In this document: piece by piece, positions 40,064 to 49,358 of the stretch
How positions within the stretch are numbered: the stretch's first letter is position 1
Layout of the letters: the number at the start of each line of letters is the position of its first letter
Assembly: GCA_964631255.1 (NCBI GenBank)
Contig: CAZVWS010000006.1
Coordinates: 1 to 62,662, forward strand
DNA: 62,662 bases
Direction: 5' to 3'
Source: JBGZFC01 sp964631255
GTDB taxonomy: Bacteria > Bacteroidota > Bacteroidia > Bacteroidales > Dysgonomonadaceae
The notes under the pieces: generated by a model
Database searches by the model: none
Told to the model about the DNA's origin: nothing
What the model saw: the letters and a program-made list of their open reading frames with translations, nothing else
Translations under genes and position numbers: made by a program

Positions 40064-41167
40064 TTACTGTTCTTGCCAATAATCGGCATATTGTTGAGCC
40101 ACTTTCAAATACCAGTGATGTTTCCAGATATAAGCCTTGCTCTCGGCACTCAATCGGGGAATTTCGGCTCTATTCAAAACCAGCCATTCCAATTTTTCAA
40201 ACACATCTTCCTCATTTGGAAGCACATTGATGATTGGTCGCAGCTTTTGCTCATTCAAAATTTCGTAGTTTTCGGGTTCACCGCCACCCACCACAACAAT
40301 ACCTTTTGCCATTGCCAACAGCGCATTCATGGCAGGCGTGTAAGAGTATAATTGGTCCAACAAAACATCGGAGTCGTTCATCATTTTTTCGTACTCGTGG
40401 TAAGGAACAGAAATGGCTTTCACTATCTCTACCTGTTCGGGATATTTTGCTTTGACACGCTCCAAGGCACGAAGCATCACATCCGTACCTTTCAATTGGT
40501 TTTTATTTTTCTGAATGCCGATGAAAAATTTCACTTTGTCGGGATGAAATGTTTTGGGAGTTTCATTAAAATTGGCAACATGGATTGGTAACGGGATAAA
40601 AGTCGTTTTTTGTGGGAAATCGGCTTTATATGCAGCATAATATTCGTATAAACAAGCAATTATTCCATCACAAGATTTGGCAACTTCTATGTTGGCATTT
40701 TTTTTATCCCAATTTTTCCAAATATTGATTTCGTTTCTGTTGTTCTCATTATCCAGCAATGCTCCGTTTACCACATATTCCGAATAGCGAAAAATCTTAT
40801 CATCTACACAAGCTTTCACCCAGAAATAATCGGTAGAATAGGCAGCAAGGAATACTTTTTTGTTTCTTTTTTTCAGATAATGATACAATTTTAGATTTCG
40901 CTCTGCTTTGAGTTGAAAAAAATTTGCCGGATTGTTTATCTGCACCACATCAAACCCTTTTAGTTTGGGCAAAATGCGAATCAGCGAGAAAATATATTTT
41001 ATGCCATCCCCCAGCGAATTGGAACGTCGTGTGAGTTGCACATCGGAATAATATTTGCGCCAACCGCCATCGTTTGTTACGAGTAAAACCTCGTGGCCAA
41101 GCAATTCCAGCCCCTGTTTCAAATGAAAATGCACGTTGCTAAACTCGCCGATAAATAATATTTTCAT
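40064..41167 (-). CDS. Glycosyltransferase (GT-B fold, family 4-like)
   Basis: This 367-residue protein opens with MKILFIGEFSNVHFHLKQGLELLGHEVLLVTND, a typical GT-B N-terminal fold, and has a C-terminal segment with YSYTPAMNALLAMAKGIVVVGGGEPENYEIL resembling the donor-binding region. The classic EX7E motif is not obvious, so assignment to family 4 is tentative. It faces away from two family-2 transferases across a 49-base gap, and all belong to one surface-polysaccharide region with the flippase at 43142-44629. Confidence 0.8.
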   Translation of the reverse strand: MKILFIGEFSNVHFHLKQGLELLGHEVLLVTNDGGWRKYYSDVQLTRRSNSLGDGIKYIFSLIRILPKLKGFDVVQINNPANFFQLKAERNLKLYHYLKKRNKKVFLAAYSTDYFWVKACVDDKIFRYSEYVVNGALLDNENNRNEINIWKNWDKKNANIEVAKSCDGIIACLYEYYAAYKADFPQKTTFIPLPIHVANFNETPKTFHPDKVKFFIGIQKNKNQLKGTDVMLRALERVKAKYPEQVEIVKAISVPYHEYEKMMNDSDVLLDQLYSYTPAMNALLAMAKGIVVVGGGEPENYEILNEQKLRPIINVLPNEEDVFEKLEWLVLNRAEIPRLSAESKAYIWKHHWYLKVAQQYADYWQEQ

Positions 41168-41216
41168 AAAGTGGTAATTTTGAACAAAGATAGCTATATT
41201 TGTAAAAAAATAAAAA

Positions 41217-42188
41217 ATGATATTGAGTTTTGTAGTACCCGTTTACAATGTGCGGGATTTTTTGAAAGAGTGTTTGCAGTCGCTCATCAACCAAGATTGG
41301 AACCACAAGTTGTACGAAATAATCGTTATAAACGATGGTTCGACCGACGACAGCCTGCAAATTGCCCAAGAAATTGCCCATCAAAACACCAATATCAAGA
41401 TAATCAGCCAAGCCAATAAAGGGCTGAGTATGACCAGAAACAGAGGCATAGAAGAAGCCACGGGCAAATATATTTGGTTCATTGACTCCGATGATTGGAT
41501 TGCAAAAAATTGTTTGCAAAACATCTTCCAAAAAATCGAAGAAAATAACTTTCCCGACATGGTTGCCGTATCCCGATTGAAATATTTGCCCAACGAAAAA
41601 TCGATGAAATATATCGAAAACTCTGCCGACGGCATTTCCGGGAAAGAGTTTCTCTACAAACGTGTTTACCAAGCTACGGCACCATGCTATTTGTATAAAA
41701 GGGAGTTTCTTTTGTTACACAATTTGCGTTTCAAATCGGGCATTTATCACGAAGATGCCGAGTTCACGCCACGTGCTCTTTTTTACGCCGATAAAATGGT
41801 TTTTGTCCCGGAAATTATCTATTTTCACCGGCACAGAGATAGTTCCATCACTACCTCGGCAAATTACAAAAGGTGTGACGATTTGGTTACGGTAGCCGAA
41901 AGTCTTCGCCAATTTAAACTGGCAGAAAGCAAATCGGAAAAAGACAACGATATTTTCGATTTGATTATCGCGTACACTCTCATTTACCTGTTTTCTGTTC
42001 TTTACGAGTTCGACGATGACAAAAAATCGGTAGAATTTATTTCCCAATTACGTCAGAAATCGGAATTATTAATATCGCTATTGCGAAGCAAAAAAAAGAA
42101 TTTTATAGCGGGATATCACATCCTGAAGAGGAGTCCTAAACTTTTTTGGAAAATTTATTCTGCCATGGAAAAAAGGAGGTTGAAATGA
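41217..42188 (+). CDS. Glycosyltransferase family 2
   Basis: This 323-residue GT-A enzyme has MILSFVVPVYNVRDFLKECLQSLINQ, IIVINDGSTDDSLQIA and the metal site FIDSDDW (DSDD), the standard WcaA/SpsA-type layout. The C-terminal third is charged and may bind the acceptor or membrane. It overlaps the next family-2 gene by ATGA, so the two probably act in sequence on one glycan. A -7 box TATATTTG lies at about 41191-41198. Confidence 0.9.
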   Translation: MILSFVVPVYNVRDFLKECLQSLINQDWNHKLYEIIVINDGSTDDSLQIAQEIAHQNTNIKIISQANKGLSMTRNRGIEEATGKYIWFIDSDDWIAKNCLQNIFQKIEENNFPDMVAVSRLKYLPNEKSMKYIENSADGISGKEFLYKRVYQATAPCYLYKREFLLLHNLRFKSGIYHEDAEFTPRALFYADKMVFVPEIIYFHRHRDSSITTSANYKRCDDLVTVAESLRQFKLAESKSEKDNDIFDLIIAYTLIYLFSVLYEFDDDKKSVEFISQLRQKSELLISLLRSKKKNFIAGYHILKRSPKLFWKIYSAMEKRRLK

Positions 42189-43123
42189 CAAAACTAAGCA
42201 TCGTCATACCGATTTATAATCGCGAGAAGTTTCTGTCGCGTATGTTATCGTCCATAAAAGAGCAGACACACAGACCATTGGAATTGATTTTAGTAGACAA
42301 TAACTCGTCCGATTCATCCTTGACAATTTGTCAAGATTTCAAAAATAAATACCAAACAAATGATTTGGAAATAATTGTAACTACCGAAACAAAAAAAGGT
42401 GCCAATGCCGCACGAAACAAAGGTCTAGCCCTTGTTACAAGCGAATTTGTATCGTTTTATGACTCCGACGACGAGATGTATCCCTACCGAATGGCAACCA
42501 TAGCGCAAACTATTGAGGATAACAGTTGGGCAGATATTATTGGTGTAACGTTCGACATTACGCTACCCGATCAGTCGGTAACACAGAGAAGCAAAGTTTT
42601 CTCCAACCAATTAGACAAACACATTCTTACCGGATACTTATCTACACCTGCCACCATAGTCAGAACACAGCTAATCAGAGATGTAGGTGGATGGAACGAA
42701 ACTTTGCTTCGTTGGCAAGATTGGGAATTGGGCATCCGTCTTCTGATGAAAACCAATCGAGTAATTTGGATAAAGCGACCCACACTACACAATTACCGAA
42801 TGCACGAAGACAGTATTTCAGGAATTGGTTTTTCGCAATCGTATCAACATATTTCTCATACCATTGATGTGGCAGCCAACACGTTATCTCGCACCAATTT
42901 AAGCAATAAAACACATCTTTTGATGTGTGTTTGGTTCAAGAAGCTGATTATTGCCGGCGATTTATATCTCGAGGGTAATCAAGAGATTAGCAGACAGTGG
43001 TTTTCAGAGATACTTCAATCTATTCCTGCCGAGAAAAAAACACTCTTTCGCTTACTTTACAATTACAAAATAAAGGGAGGAAGAGGTGCATGGCGGATTT
43101 TCTCGTTTTTCAATAGAAAATAA
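42185..43123 (+). CDS. Glycosyltransferase family 2
   Basis: This 312-residue GT-A enzyme starts MTKLSIVIPIYNREKFLSRML, has LILVDNNSSDSSLT and the DSDDEMYPYR metal site, and a conserved RWQDWELGIRLL block typical of this Bacteroidales subgroup. The ATG overlaps the preceding stop (ATGA), which fixes the start better than the longer frame from 42146. It converges on the flippase gene with only 18 bases between stops; no terminator is obvious there. Confidence 0.9.
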   Translation: MTKLSIVIPIYNREKFLSRMLSSIKEQTHRPLELILVDNNSSDSSLTICQDFKNKYQTNDLEIIVTTETKKGANAARNKGLALVTSEFVSFYDSDDEMYPYRMATIAQTIEDNSWADIIGVTFDITLPDQSVTQRSKVFSNQLDKHILTGYLSTPATIVRTQLIRDVGGWNETLLRWQDWELGIRLLMKTNRVIWIKRPTLHNYRMHEDSISGIGFSQSYQHISHTIDVAANTLSRTNLSNKTHLLMCVWFKKLIIAGDLYLEGNQEISRQWFSEILQSIPAEKKTLFRLLYNYKIKGGRGAWRIFSFFNRK

Positions 43124-43141
43124 TTGAGTCCCGATACCGGA

Positions 43142-44629
43142 TTAATTTTTCGACTTCATTCTATTTACAAACTGTGCCAACCATTTTCTGACATTGATGA
43201 TTTTATTCAAATTAGAAAACGAATAGTAACTCGAAATCAAAACTATAACTATACCGATGGAAAGCCGTGGCAAAACTTGCAAGAAAGCAACAAGATATGC
43301 CGCGAGAATAAATGTGGACGAGATGATTGCAATTCTCACAATTTGCCTGTTCCACAAATAGTTGGACAATTTCTTAGCATATAAAACCATGATAATAAAA
43401 TAGTAGATATACGTTAGGAAATAACTTACTCCCGTGGCATGCAATCCCATGGATGGAAATAATAGATAGGTCAACAACAAATACACCACGAAGAACGAAA
43501 TCTCAGAAAAAATAAACAACAACCTTTTGCCTTTTGCCAACAAAATAAATGCCATCGGCCAAGAAGCAACTTTCAGAAATGTACCCAACAATTGCACATT
43601 AAGCAATCCATCAATAACCACAAATTCAGACGAATACAGAATATTTAGTATCTGCTTGCCAAAAATCACCACTGCAATTAGTATGGGAGTAATGATGTTT
43701 ATTACCACATAAGTTTGCTCATCAATTGCTTTTTTTACCAACGTATTATCGTTGGAAACGGTGCTCAATCGTGGAAAATAATCGGCACTCATCGAGCTAA
43801 GTACCAGCAACATATAAGTATTACTAATGGTCCAAACAGACTGAAACAAACCGGCAGCCGTCAGGTCCATTTCATCTATGATATAAATACGCAATAGAAA
43901 CATTGTCAGCGTATTCACAAGAGACGAAATCATGATAGCAATTCCAAAACGCAACGTCTTTTTGCCCGAGTTCCACGCTTCGCGCAAGGGTAATTTTACC
44001 GCCTCAATTCGCATAAATGACACATAACGCCACGCGAAAATAAATTGCAAAACGCTAAAAATTATCAAGGAAGGCACGATACCTTTTGTGCCAAAAATGA
44101 TGTAAAGCGGAATAGATAAAATAAGTGATAAAACATTCCCGAAAATAGAAACTTTTACCATGGAACTCACCTGGTTAGAGCCTTGCAAAATGGTGTAATA
44201 TCCCTTGCTCAAAATAGTGAACAACACACAAATGGACAAAAAAGCTATCTGGAGAGCATAACTTTTATCGTCAAAAGCCCACAAACTGATAGGTTTACAC
44301 AATATCAGACAGACAAGCGAAGCTATAAGTGCGAGAGAGAGAAACCAAGTTTTGGTAACAGCAACAGTATGCCGAAAAGCGTTGTTCGGGTTGTTTCGTT
44401 CAATGGCAATGGCACGCACGCTTCCGGTGTCGAAACCTAAAACACCGGAGGTGGTGAAAATCTGAACCAAATTTTGCAAAACACTTATCAGCCCAAAGCC
44501 GGCAGCACCTAAAACAACAGCAATAACCTTGGTACGAATAATTCCGGTCAAAATCTGCACCAATTGCGAACTGCCAAAAAGTCCAATCGCTTTCAGTATG
44601 TGTTTATATGAGTTTTCTTTTTCAGACAA
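43142..44629 (-). CDS. Polysaccharide flippase (Wzx/MATE-like)
   Basis: This 495-residue inner-membrane protein has about 14 hydrophobic helices and belongs to the polysaccharide transport (PST) branch. The N-terminus SYKHILKAIGLFGSSQLVQILTGIIRTKVIAVVLGAAGFGLISVLQNLVQI is typical of O-antigen or enterobacterial common antigen flippases (Wzx/WzxE). It would move undecaprenyl-linked oligosaccharides across the membrane. It lies in the same region as three glycosyltransferases. The divergent ABC-F gene starts 80 bases from its start. Confidence 0.88.
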   Translation of the reverse strand: MSEKENSYKHILKAIGLFGSSQLVQILTGIIRTKVIAVVLGAAGFGLISVLQNLVQIFTTSGVLGFDTGSVRAIAIERNNPNNAFRHTVAVTKTWFLSLALIASLVCLILCKPISLWAFDDKSYALQIAFLSICVLFTILSKGYYTILQGSNQVSSMVKVSIFGNVLSLILSIPLYIIFGTKGIVPSLIIFSVLQFIFAWRYVSFMRIEAVKLPLREAWNSGKKTLRFGIAIMISSLVNTLTMFLLRIYIIDEMDLTAAGLFQSVWTISNTYMLLVLSSMSADYFPRLSTVSNDNTLVKKAIDEQTYVVINIITPILIAVVIFGKQILNILYSSEFVVIDGLLNVQLLGTFLKVASWPMAFILLAKGKRLLFIFSEISFFVVYLLLTYLLFPSMGLHATGVSYFLTYIYYFIIMVLYAKKLSNYLWNRQIVRIAIISSTFILAAYLVAFLQVLPRLSIGIVIVLISSYYSFSNLNKIINVRKWLAQFVNRMKSKN

Positions 44630-44682
44630 TATTTTTAAGCTTTTATATATGATAAGACAACGTCAGAATACGCTTTTTTGTA

Positions 44683-44690
44683 TAATTTTG
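44683..44690 (+). promoter_or_regulatory. -7 promoter box TAATTTTG of the ABC-F gene
   Basis: It matches TAnnTTTG and lies 18 bases before the ATG at 44709. A TTTG at about 44677-44680 is too close to be a standard -33 box. Confidence 0.45.
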
Positions 44691-44708
44691 CACAAAACTT
44701 TTTCCAAC

Positions 44709-46577
44709 ATGGCAAATCCCTTATTACAAATTGATACACTCACCAAAAGTTTTGGCGATTTGGTGCTGTTTCGCGACATCTCTTTCGGCATTGCTCAAGG
44801 CGACAGAATTGGGCTGATTGCCAAAAACGGAACGGGGAAAACTACGCTCCTCCAAATCATCGCCGGAAAAGAGCCGTACGATAGCGGAAGGGTGGTGTTT
44901 AGGAACGATATTCGCTTTGCTTATTTGGAACAAATGCCCCAATTTAACCCGGAACTAACCGTGTTGGAAGCTTGCTTTGCCACCGAAAACGAAGCCGTTA
45001 AAACCATCGCACGATACGAAGAGATTATGACATCGGGCAAGCACGACGAGTTGGACGAAGTAATGGCAAAAATGGATTTGCTGAATGCCTGGGATTTTGA
45101 GCAACGCATCAAACAAATTTTGAGCCAATTAAAAATATTTCAATTCGACCAAAAAATGGGAGAACTCTCCGGCGGACAACTCAAACGAGTGGCTCTGGCA
45201 AATGCGCTCATTGCTGAACCCGAACTGATTATTTTGGACGAACCCACCAACCACCTCGATTTGGATATGGTGGAATGGTTGGAAGAGCACCTGTCGCGCT
45301 CCCAAATCAGCCTCCTCATGGTTACCCACGACCGCTATTTTTTGGACCGAGTTTGCACACAAATTATTGAAATTGATGACAAACAAATTTTCCAATACAA
45401 AGGAAATTACGCTTATTATTTGGAAAAACGCGACGAGCGAATGGCTGCACAAGAAGCCGAAACCGAAAGTGCTCGAAACATCTATCGGAAAGAGTTGGAT
45501 TGGATGCGCCGACAACCGCAAGCCCGTGCCACGAAAGCAAAATCGCGCATCGATGCGTTTTACGAGTTGGAAGAAAAAGCAAAAAAACGCCAACAAGACA
45601 ACCAGATTCGTCTATCGGCAACAGGAGTCTATATCGGTAAAAAAATATTTGAAGCGAAAGATATTACCAAAAGTTTCGACAACGTAAAAATTACCGACCA
45701 TTTCAACTACATTTTTACCCGATACGAAAAAATGGGTATCGTGGGCAACAACGGTACCGGAAAAAGTACCTTCATCAAAATGTTGCTGGGCAAAGTGCCA
45801 CCCGATTCGGGACGTTTTGATATTGGCGAAACGGTGAATTTTGGCTATTACAGCCAAGAAGGATTGCAATTTGACGAGCAAACCAAAGTGATTGATGTGG
45901 TGCAAAACATTGCCGAAATCATTGACATGGGAAATGGCAACAAGCTCACCGCATCGCAGTTTTTGCAACATTTTTTATTCGTTCCCGCTAAGCAGCACGA
46001 TTTTGTGCACAAGCTAAGCGGTGGCGAAAAACGCCGGCTTTATCTCTGCACAGTGCTCATCAAAAACCCGAACTTTCTGGTTTTGGACGAGCCAACCAAC
46101 GACCTCGATATTGTTACGCTGCAAATTCTGGAAGAATATCTGGCCCAATTCAAAGGCTGCCTGATTGTGATTTCGCACGACCGCTACTTCATGGACAAGG
46201 TAATAGATCATTTGCTGGTGTTTCATGGTGATGCGCAGATTCAGAATTTTCCGGGAAATTATTCTCAATACCGAGAATGGAAAAGTTTGGATGACAAAAA
46301 AACTGCCGAAGAGACAAAATCGGCAAAAACGGAACAAATTGCCAAACCAAAAAATACGGAAAAAACAAAACTCACGTTTAAAGAAAAAATTGAGTTCGAG
46401 CAATTAGAAACCGAAATCCAACACTTAGAAACCGAAAAGGAGGAACTAACGGGGCAACTATCGTCGGGACAACTTCCATCGGATGAGTTGATTGAAAAAT
46501 CCAACCGTATCTCGAAGGTGATGGAACTGATTGATGAAAAAACAATGCGTTGGCTCGAGTTGAGCGAATATATTTGA
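44709..46577 (+). CDS. ABC-F family ATPase (translation factor or ribosome protection)
   Basis: This 622-residue soluble protein has two ABC domains without membrane spans. The first has GLIAKNGTGKTTLL, LSGGQLKRVALANALI and LDEPTNHLDLDMVEWLE; the second has GIVGNNGTGKSTFI, LSGGEKRRLYLCTVLI and LDEPTNDLDIVT. The linker between them carries the charged arm with RRQPQARATKAKSRID, typical of Uup/EttA-like factors. A C-terminal coiled coil follows (about residues 560-620), as in Uup. ATG 44709 is chosen because the promoter box lies at 44683. Family members rescue or regulate ribosomes. Confidence 0.92.
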   Translation: MANPLLQIDTLTKSFGDLVLFRDISFGIAQGDRIGLIAKNGTGKTTLLQIIAGKEPYDSGRVVFRNDIRFAYLEQMPQFNPELTVLEACFATENEAVKTIARYEEIMTSGKHDELDEVMAKMDLLNAWDFEQRIKQILSQLKIFQFDQKMGELSGGQLKRVALANALIAEPELIILDEPTNHLDLDMVEWLEEHLSRSQISLLMVTHDRYFLDRVCTQIIEIDDKQIFQYKGNYAYYLEKRDERMAAQEAETESARNIYRKELDWMRRQPQARATKAKSRIDAFYELEEKAKKRQQDNQIRLSATGVYIGKKIFEAKDITKSFDNVKITDHFNYIFTRYEKMGIVGNNGTGKSTFIKMLLGKVPPDSGRFDIGETVNFGYYSQEGLQFDEQTKVIDVVQNIAEIIDMGNGNKLTASQFLQHFLFVPAKQHDFVHKLSGGEKRRLYLCTVLIKNPNFLVLDEPTNDLDIVTLQILEEYLAQFKGCLIVISHDRYFMDKVIDHLLVFHGDAQIQNFPGNYSQYREWKSLDDKKTAEETKSAKTEQIAKPKNTEKTKLTFKEKIEFEQLETEIQHLETEKEELTGQLSSGQLPSDELIEKSNRISKVMELIDEKTMRWLELSEYI

Positions 46578-46593
46578 TTGAAAAAGAATTGGA

Positions 46594-47559
46594 ATGCAGA
46601 TAAAAAACAGAACAAAACCAAACTTCTTTGCCGGAGAAGCTCTTACTGTAGGATATGCCCTTGTAACTGCCATCATTGTGTTCATTTTGTGGAACAAATT
46701 GGATAATCCGATGTCATTTTTATGGGGAAGAATAGCCATAATTTCCGCCATCGGATTATTATATTTGACCGCAAGTTCAGGGAAATATCTGAAAATGATT
46801 TCGGTTATTCGGGCAGTTTTTCCGCTCTGTCTGCTCTCGTTTTGGTATTCCGAAACATACGAGTTCAATCGGGTATTCCCCAATCTCGACCATATTTTTG
46901 CACAAATAGAACAAAATTTATTCGGATTTCAGCCGGCAATCACTTTTTCACAAAACTTCTCCAACAAATGGATTAGCGAAGCATTCAACTTGGGCTATTT
47001 CAGCTATTTCCCGATGATGGTTTTCGTGGTGCTTTATTGTTTTTTCTATAAACGGAAGCAGTTCAATAGGTTGAGTTTCATTTTTCTTGGTTCGTTTTTC
47101 CTATATTATCTGTTGTTTATTTTTATCCCGTGTGCCGGACCGCAATTTTATTTCCCCGTTATAAGCATGGAAAACGCCGAAAAAGGAATTTTTACTGAAG
47201 TCGGAAACTATTTTGTTCACAATATCCAACTTTTGCCGGGACCCGGCTACAAAAACGGTCTGTTTTACCAAATGGTAGAGTTATCGCAAGCCATGGGCGA
47301 ACGCCCCACCGCTGCTTTTCCAAGCTCGCACGTGGGCATTTCCACTATTTTGATGATTTGGTTGTTTTTCAATAACAAGAAAGCATTGTTGGCATTACTT
47401 CCGCTCTATCTGCTTCTTTGCGGGGCAACTGTTTATATTCAAGCGCATTACCTTATCGATGTATTTGCCGGTTGGATAAGTGCCGTTCTGTTTTATCTGC
47501 TTTTCGCATTCTTATTTGATAGACTAAAAAATATTCGCTACACGAATTTTTTTTCTTAA
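46594..47559 (+). CDS. PAP2-family membrane phosphatase-like protein
   Basis: This 321-residue integral membrane protein has about eight hydrophobic segments and the acid-phosphatase signature in three parts: GERPTAAFPSSHVGIS (motif with the nucleophile-supporting Ser-His) and AHYLIDVFAGW (catalytic His and Asp). PAP2 enzymes remove phosphate from lipids such as undecaprenyl pyrophosphate or phosphatidic acid on the outer face of the membrane. It starts 16 bases after the ABC-F stop and probably shares its transcript. The exact lipid is unknown. Confidence 0.82.
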   Translation: MQIKNRTKPNFFAGEALTVGYALVTAIIVFILWNKLDNPMSFLWGRIAIISAIGLLYLTASSGKYLKMISVIRAVFPLCLLSFWYSETYEFNRVFPNLDHIFAQIEQNLFGFQPAITFSQNFSNKWISEAFNLGYFSYFPMMVFVVLYCFFYKRKQFNRLSFIFLGSFFLYYLLFIFIPCAGPQFYFPVISMENAEKGIFTEVGNYFVHNIQLLPGPGYKNGLFYQMVELSQAMGERPTAAFPSSHVGISTILMIWLFFNNKKALLALLPLYLLLCGATVYIQAHYLIDVFAGWISAVLFYLLFAFLFDRLKNIRYTNFFS

Positions 47560-47704
47560 TAAAAGTCATTTATTCGTATCAAAATTTCGTTAAACAATAT
47601 TATCTATTTATTAATAATCAATACATTATACAATTATTAATTTAGAAATGGTTTAAATTTGGGTTCTCGTGCTGGCAGACTGCATCAGTCCGTTTAATAT
47701 TTTG

Positions 47705-47712
47705 TATCTTTG
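47705..47712 (+). promoter_or_regulatory. Rubrerythrin -7 promoter box TATCTTTG
   Basis: The box lies 43 bases before the ATG. The leader between them is AT-rich with a TTAATAATTATTTT stretch; no repressor site is claimed. Confidence 0.5.
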
Positions 47713-47755
47713 TAGAAGTTAATAATTATTTTAGCATTTTATAAAACAATCCATT

Positions 47756-48334
47756 ATGAAAAGTGTAAAAGGAACCCGTACAGAAAAAAACCTGCTTAAA
47801 TCGTTTGCAGGAGAATCACAAGCAAGAATGCGTTACACATTCTTCGCTAAAGAAGCCAAAAAAGAAGGATACGAACAAATTGCTGCCATTTTTCAGGAAA
47901 CTGCTGATCAGGAAATGGTACACGCCAAACGCATGTTTAAATATCTGGAAGGTGGCATGGTAGAAATTACAGCCATGTACCCTGCAGGTGTGATAGGAAA
48001 TACAATAGAAAATCTAACCGAAGCTGCTGCCGGCGAAAACGAAGAGTGGACAGAATTGTATCCCATGTTTGCCGATATAGCCGAAGAAGAAGGTTTCAAA
48101 GAAATTGCAGTTATGTATCGCATGATTGCTAAAGCTGAAGCTATTCACGAAGAGCGTTATTTGAAACTGCTACAACGTGTGAAAGACGGAACTGTTTTTT
48201 CTCGCGAAGAAGAAATCGAATGGCAATGCCGTCATTGCGGATTTGTTTATACAGGCAAAAAAGCGCCGAAAACATGCCCTACTTGTCTGCATCCACAAGC
48301 TTATTTCGAGCCGAAAAATGACAAATATTATTAG
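47756..48334 (+). CDS. rbr: Rubrerythrin
   Basis: This 192-residue protein reduces hydrogen peroxide in anaerobes. The N-terminal ferritin-like domain provides the diiron site (GESQARMRYTFFAKEAKKEGYEQI, ADQEMVHAKRMF, then EEEGFKEIAVMYRMIAKAEAIHEERY). The C-terminal rubredoxin domain has CRHCGFVYTGKKAPKTCPTC for one iron bound by four cysteines. The length equals the classic rubrerythrin form (about 190). It has its own promoter box and a terminator downstream (48404-48438), so it is a single-gene transcript, consistent with an anaerobic or microaerophilic lifestyle. Confidence 0.96.
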   Translation: MKSVKGTRTEKNLLKSFAGESQARMRYTFFAKEAKKEGYEQIAAIFQETADQEMVHAKRMFKYLEGGMVEITAMYPAGVIGNTIENLTEAAAGENEEWTELYPMFADIAEEEGFKEIAVMYRMIAKAEAIHEERYLKLLQRVKDGTVFSREEEIEWQCRHCGFVYTGKKAPKTCPTCLHPQAYFEPKNDKYY

Positions 48335-48403
48335 TCAACTAGCAGTTTTTTCAGCAAATAATTTTCAACAAAAATTATCCTGAATGCTGAAACAATAAAA
48401 AAG

Positions 48404-48438
48404 AAACGCATTCTACCTACAGGATGCGTTTTCTTTTC
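48404..48438. terminator. Rubrerythrin terminator
   Basis: AAACGCAT (48404-48411) pairs with ATGCGTTT (48424-48431), followed by TCTTTTCT. A-rich sequence on the other side makes it possibly bidirectional. Confidence 0.7.
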
Positions 48439-48477
48439 TCCTATGGCACAATTCAATAGCCTCAAATACACAACAAG

Positions 48478-49230
48478 ATGCAATACAGTTTTATCGAATT
48501 ATTTGCCCGTACCCAATTGTTAATCGGTCCTGAAGCGATGGAATCTTTGAAATCAAAAAAAGTGATACTTTTTGGAGTGGGTGGCGTTGGAAGTTGGTGT
48601 GCCGAAGGATTGATACGCAGCGGAGTAATGCATCTGACGCTGGTAGATCCGGACGATGTAGCCACCGCCAATATCAATCGCCAACTGCCGGCAACAACCA
48701 AAACCGTAGGGCAACTGAAAGTGGATGTCATGAAAAAACGCCTCGAAGAGATAAATCCCGAAGCAAAAATAACTGTTATTCCCGAGATTTATTGCGAAGA
48801 AAGCTCCCAATCATTCCATTTGGAGCAGTACGATTACATTATTGATGCCATCGACACCCTGCAACACAAAGCCCATCTCTTGGTTACTGCTTCCAAAACC
48901 AATGCCACTATTTTCTCGTCGATGGGAGCCGGTCTAAAGTTAGACCCTCAAAAAATAAAAATAGCCGAATTTTGGAAAGTGAAAGGTTGTCGACTCGCGG
49001 CTGCCCTTCGCCAACGACTTCGGAAGACAGAAAAACCAAACAAAAAAATTATCTGCGTCTATAGCGAAGAAATAAATGAAAACAAAGGGCGTAGCCTTTC
49101 GCGAGAAAATGCCGACGAAAATTCGCCTTTCAACAAACCCACGGTAAACGGAACGTTGGTGCATATCACGGCCATTTTCGGATTTACGCTGAGCGGATTG
49201 GTGGTGCAAGATGTGGTGGAGAAGGGATGA
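48478..49230 (+). CDS. tcdA: ThiF/E1-like protein, probable tRNA t6A dehydratase (TcdA/CsdL)
   Basis: This 250-residue protein has an adenylating E1-type Rossmann fold: KVILFGVGGVGSWCAEGLIRSGV (nucleotide loop), LVDPDDVATANINRQLPA and DYIIDAIDTLQHKAHLL. Such proteins in this size class, with the HFSSMGAG-like strand (here ATIFSSMGAGLKLDP), make cyclic t6A at position 37 of tRNAs. The start and length match TcdA/CsdL. It begins 40 bases after the rubrerythrin terminator and its transcript is independent. A different E1-like function (HesA/MoeB) is less likely given the length. Confidence 0.85.
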   Translation: MQYSFIELFARTQLLIGPEAMESLKSKKVILFGVGGVGSWCAEGLIRSGVMHLTLVDPDDVATANINRQLPATTKTVGQLKVDVMKKRLEEINPEAKITVIPEIYCEESSQSFHLEQYDYIIDAIDTLQHKAHLLVTASKTNATIFSSMGAGLKLDPQKIKIAEFWKVKGCRLAAALRQRLRKTEKPNKKIICVYSEEINENKGRSLSRENADENSPFNKPTVNGTLVHITAIFGFTLSGLVVQDVVEKG

Positions 49231-49358
49231 AAAACTATAAAGTAAAATTGTAATAATCAAATAAATAATCGTTTTTTCAAATTTATTTTGTTATCTTTAT
49301 AGTCTTAAAGCACAAAACTGCATCTAGACCAAATTACAGATTATCATATGAATACAAT

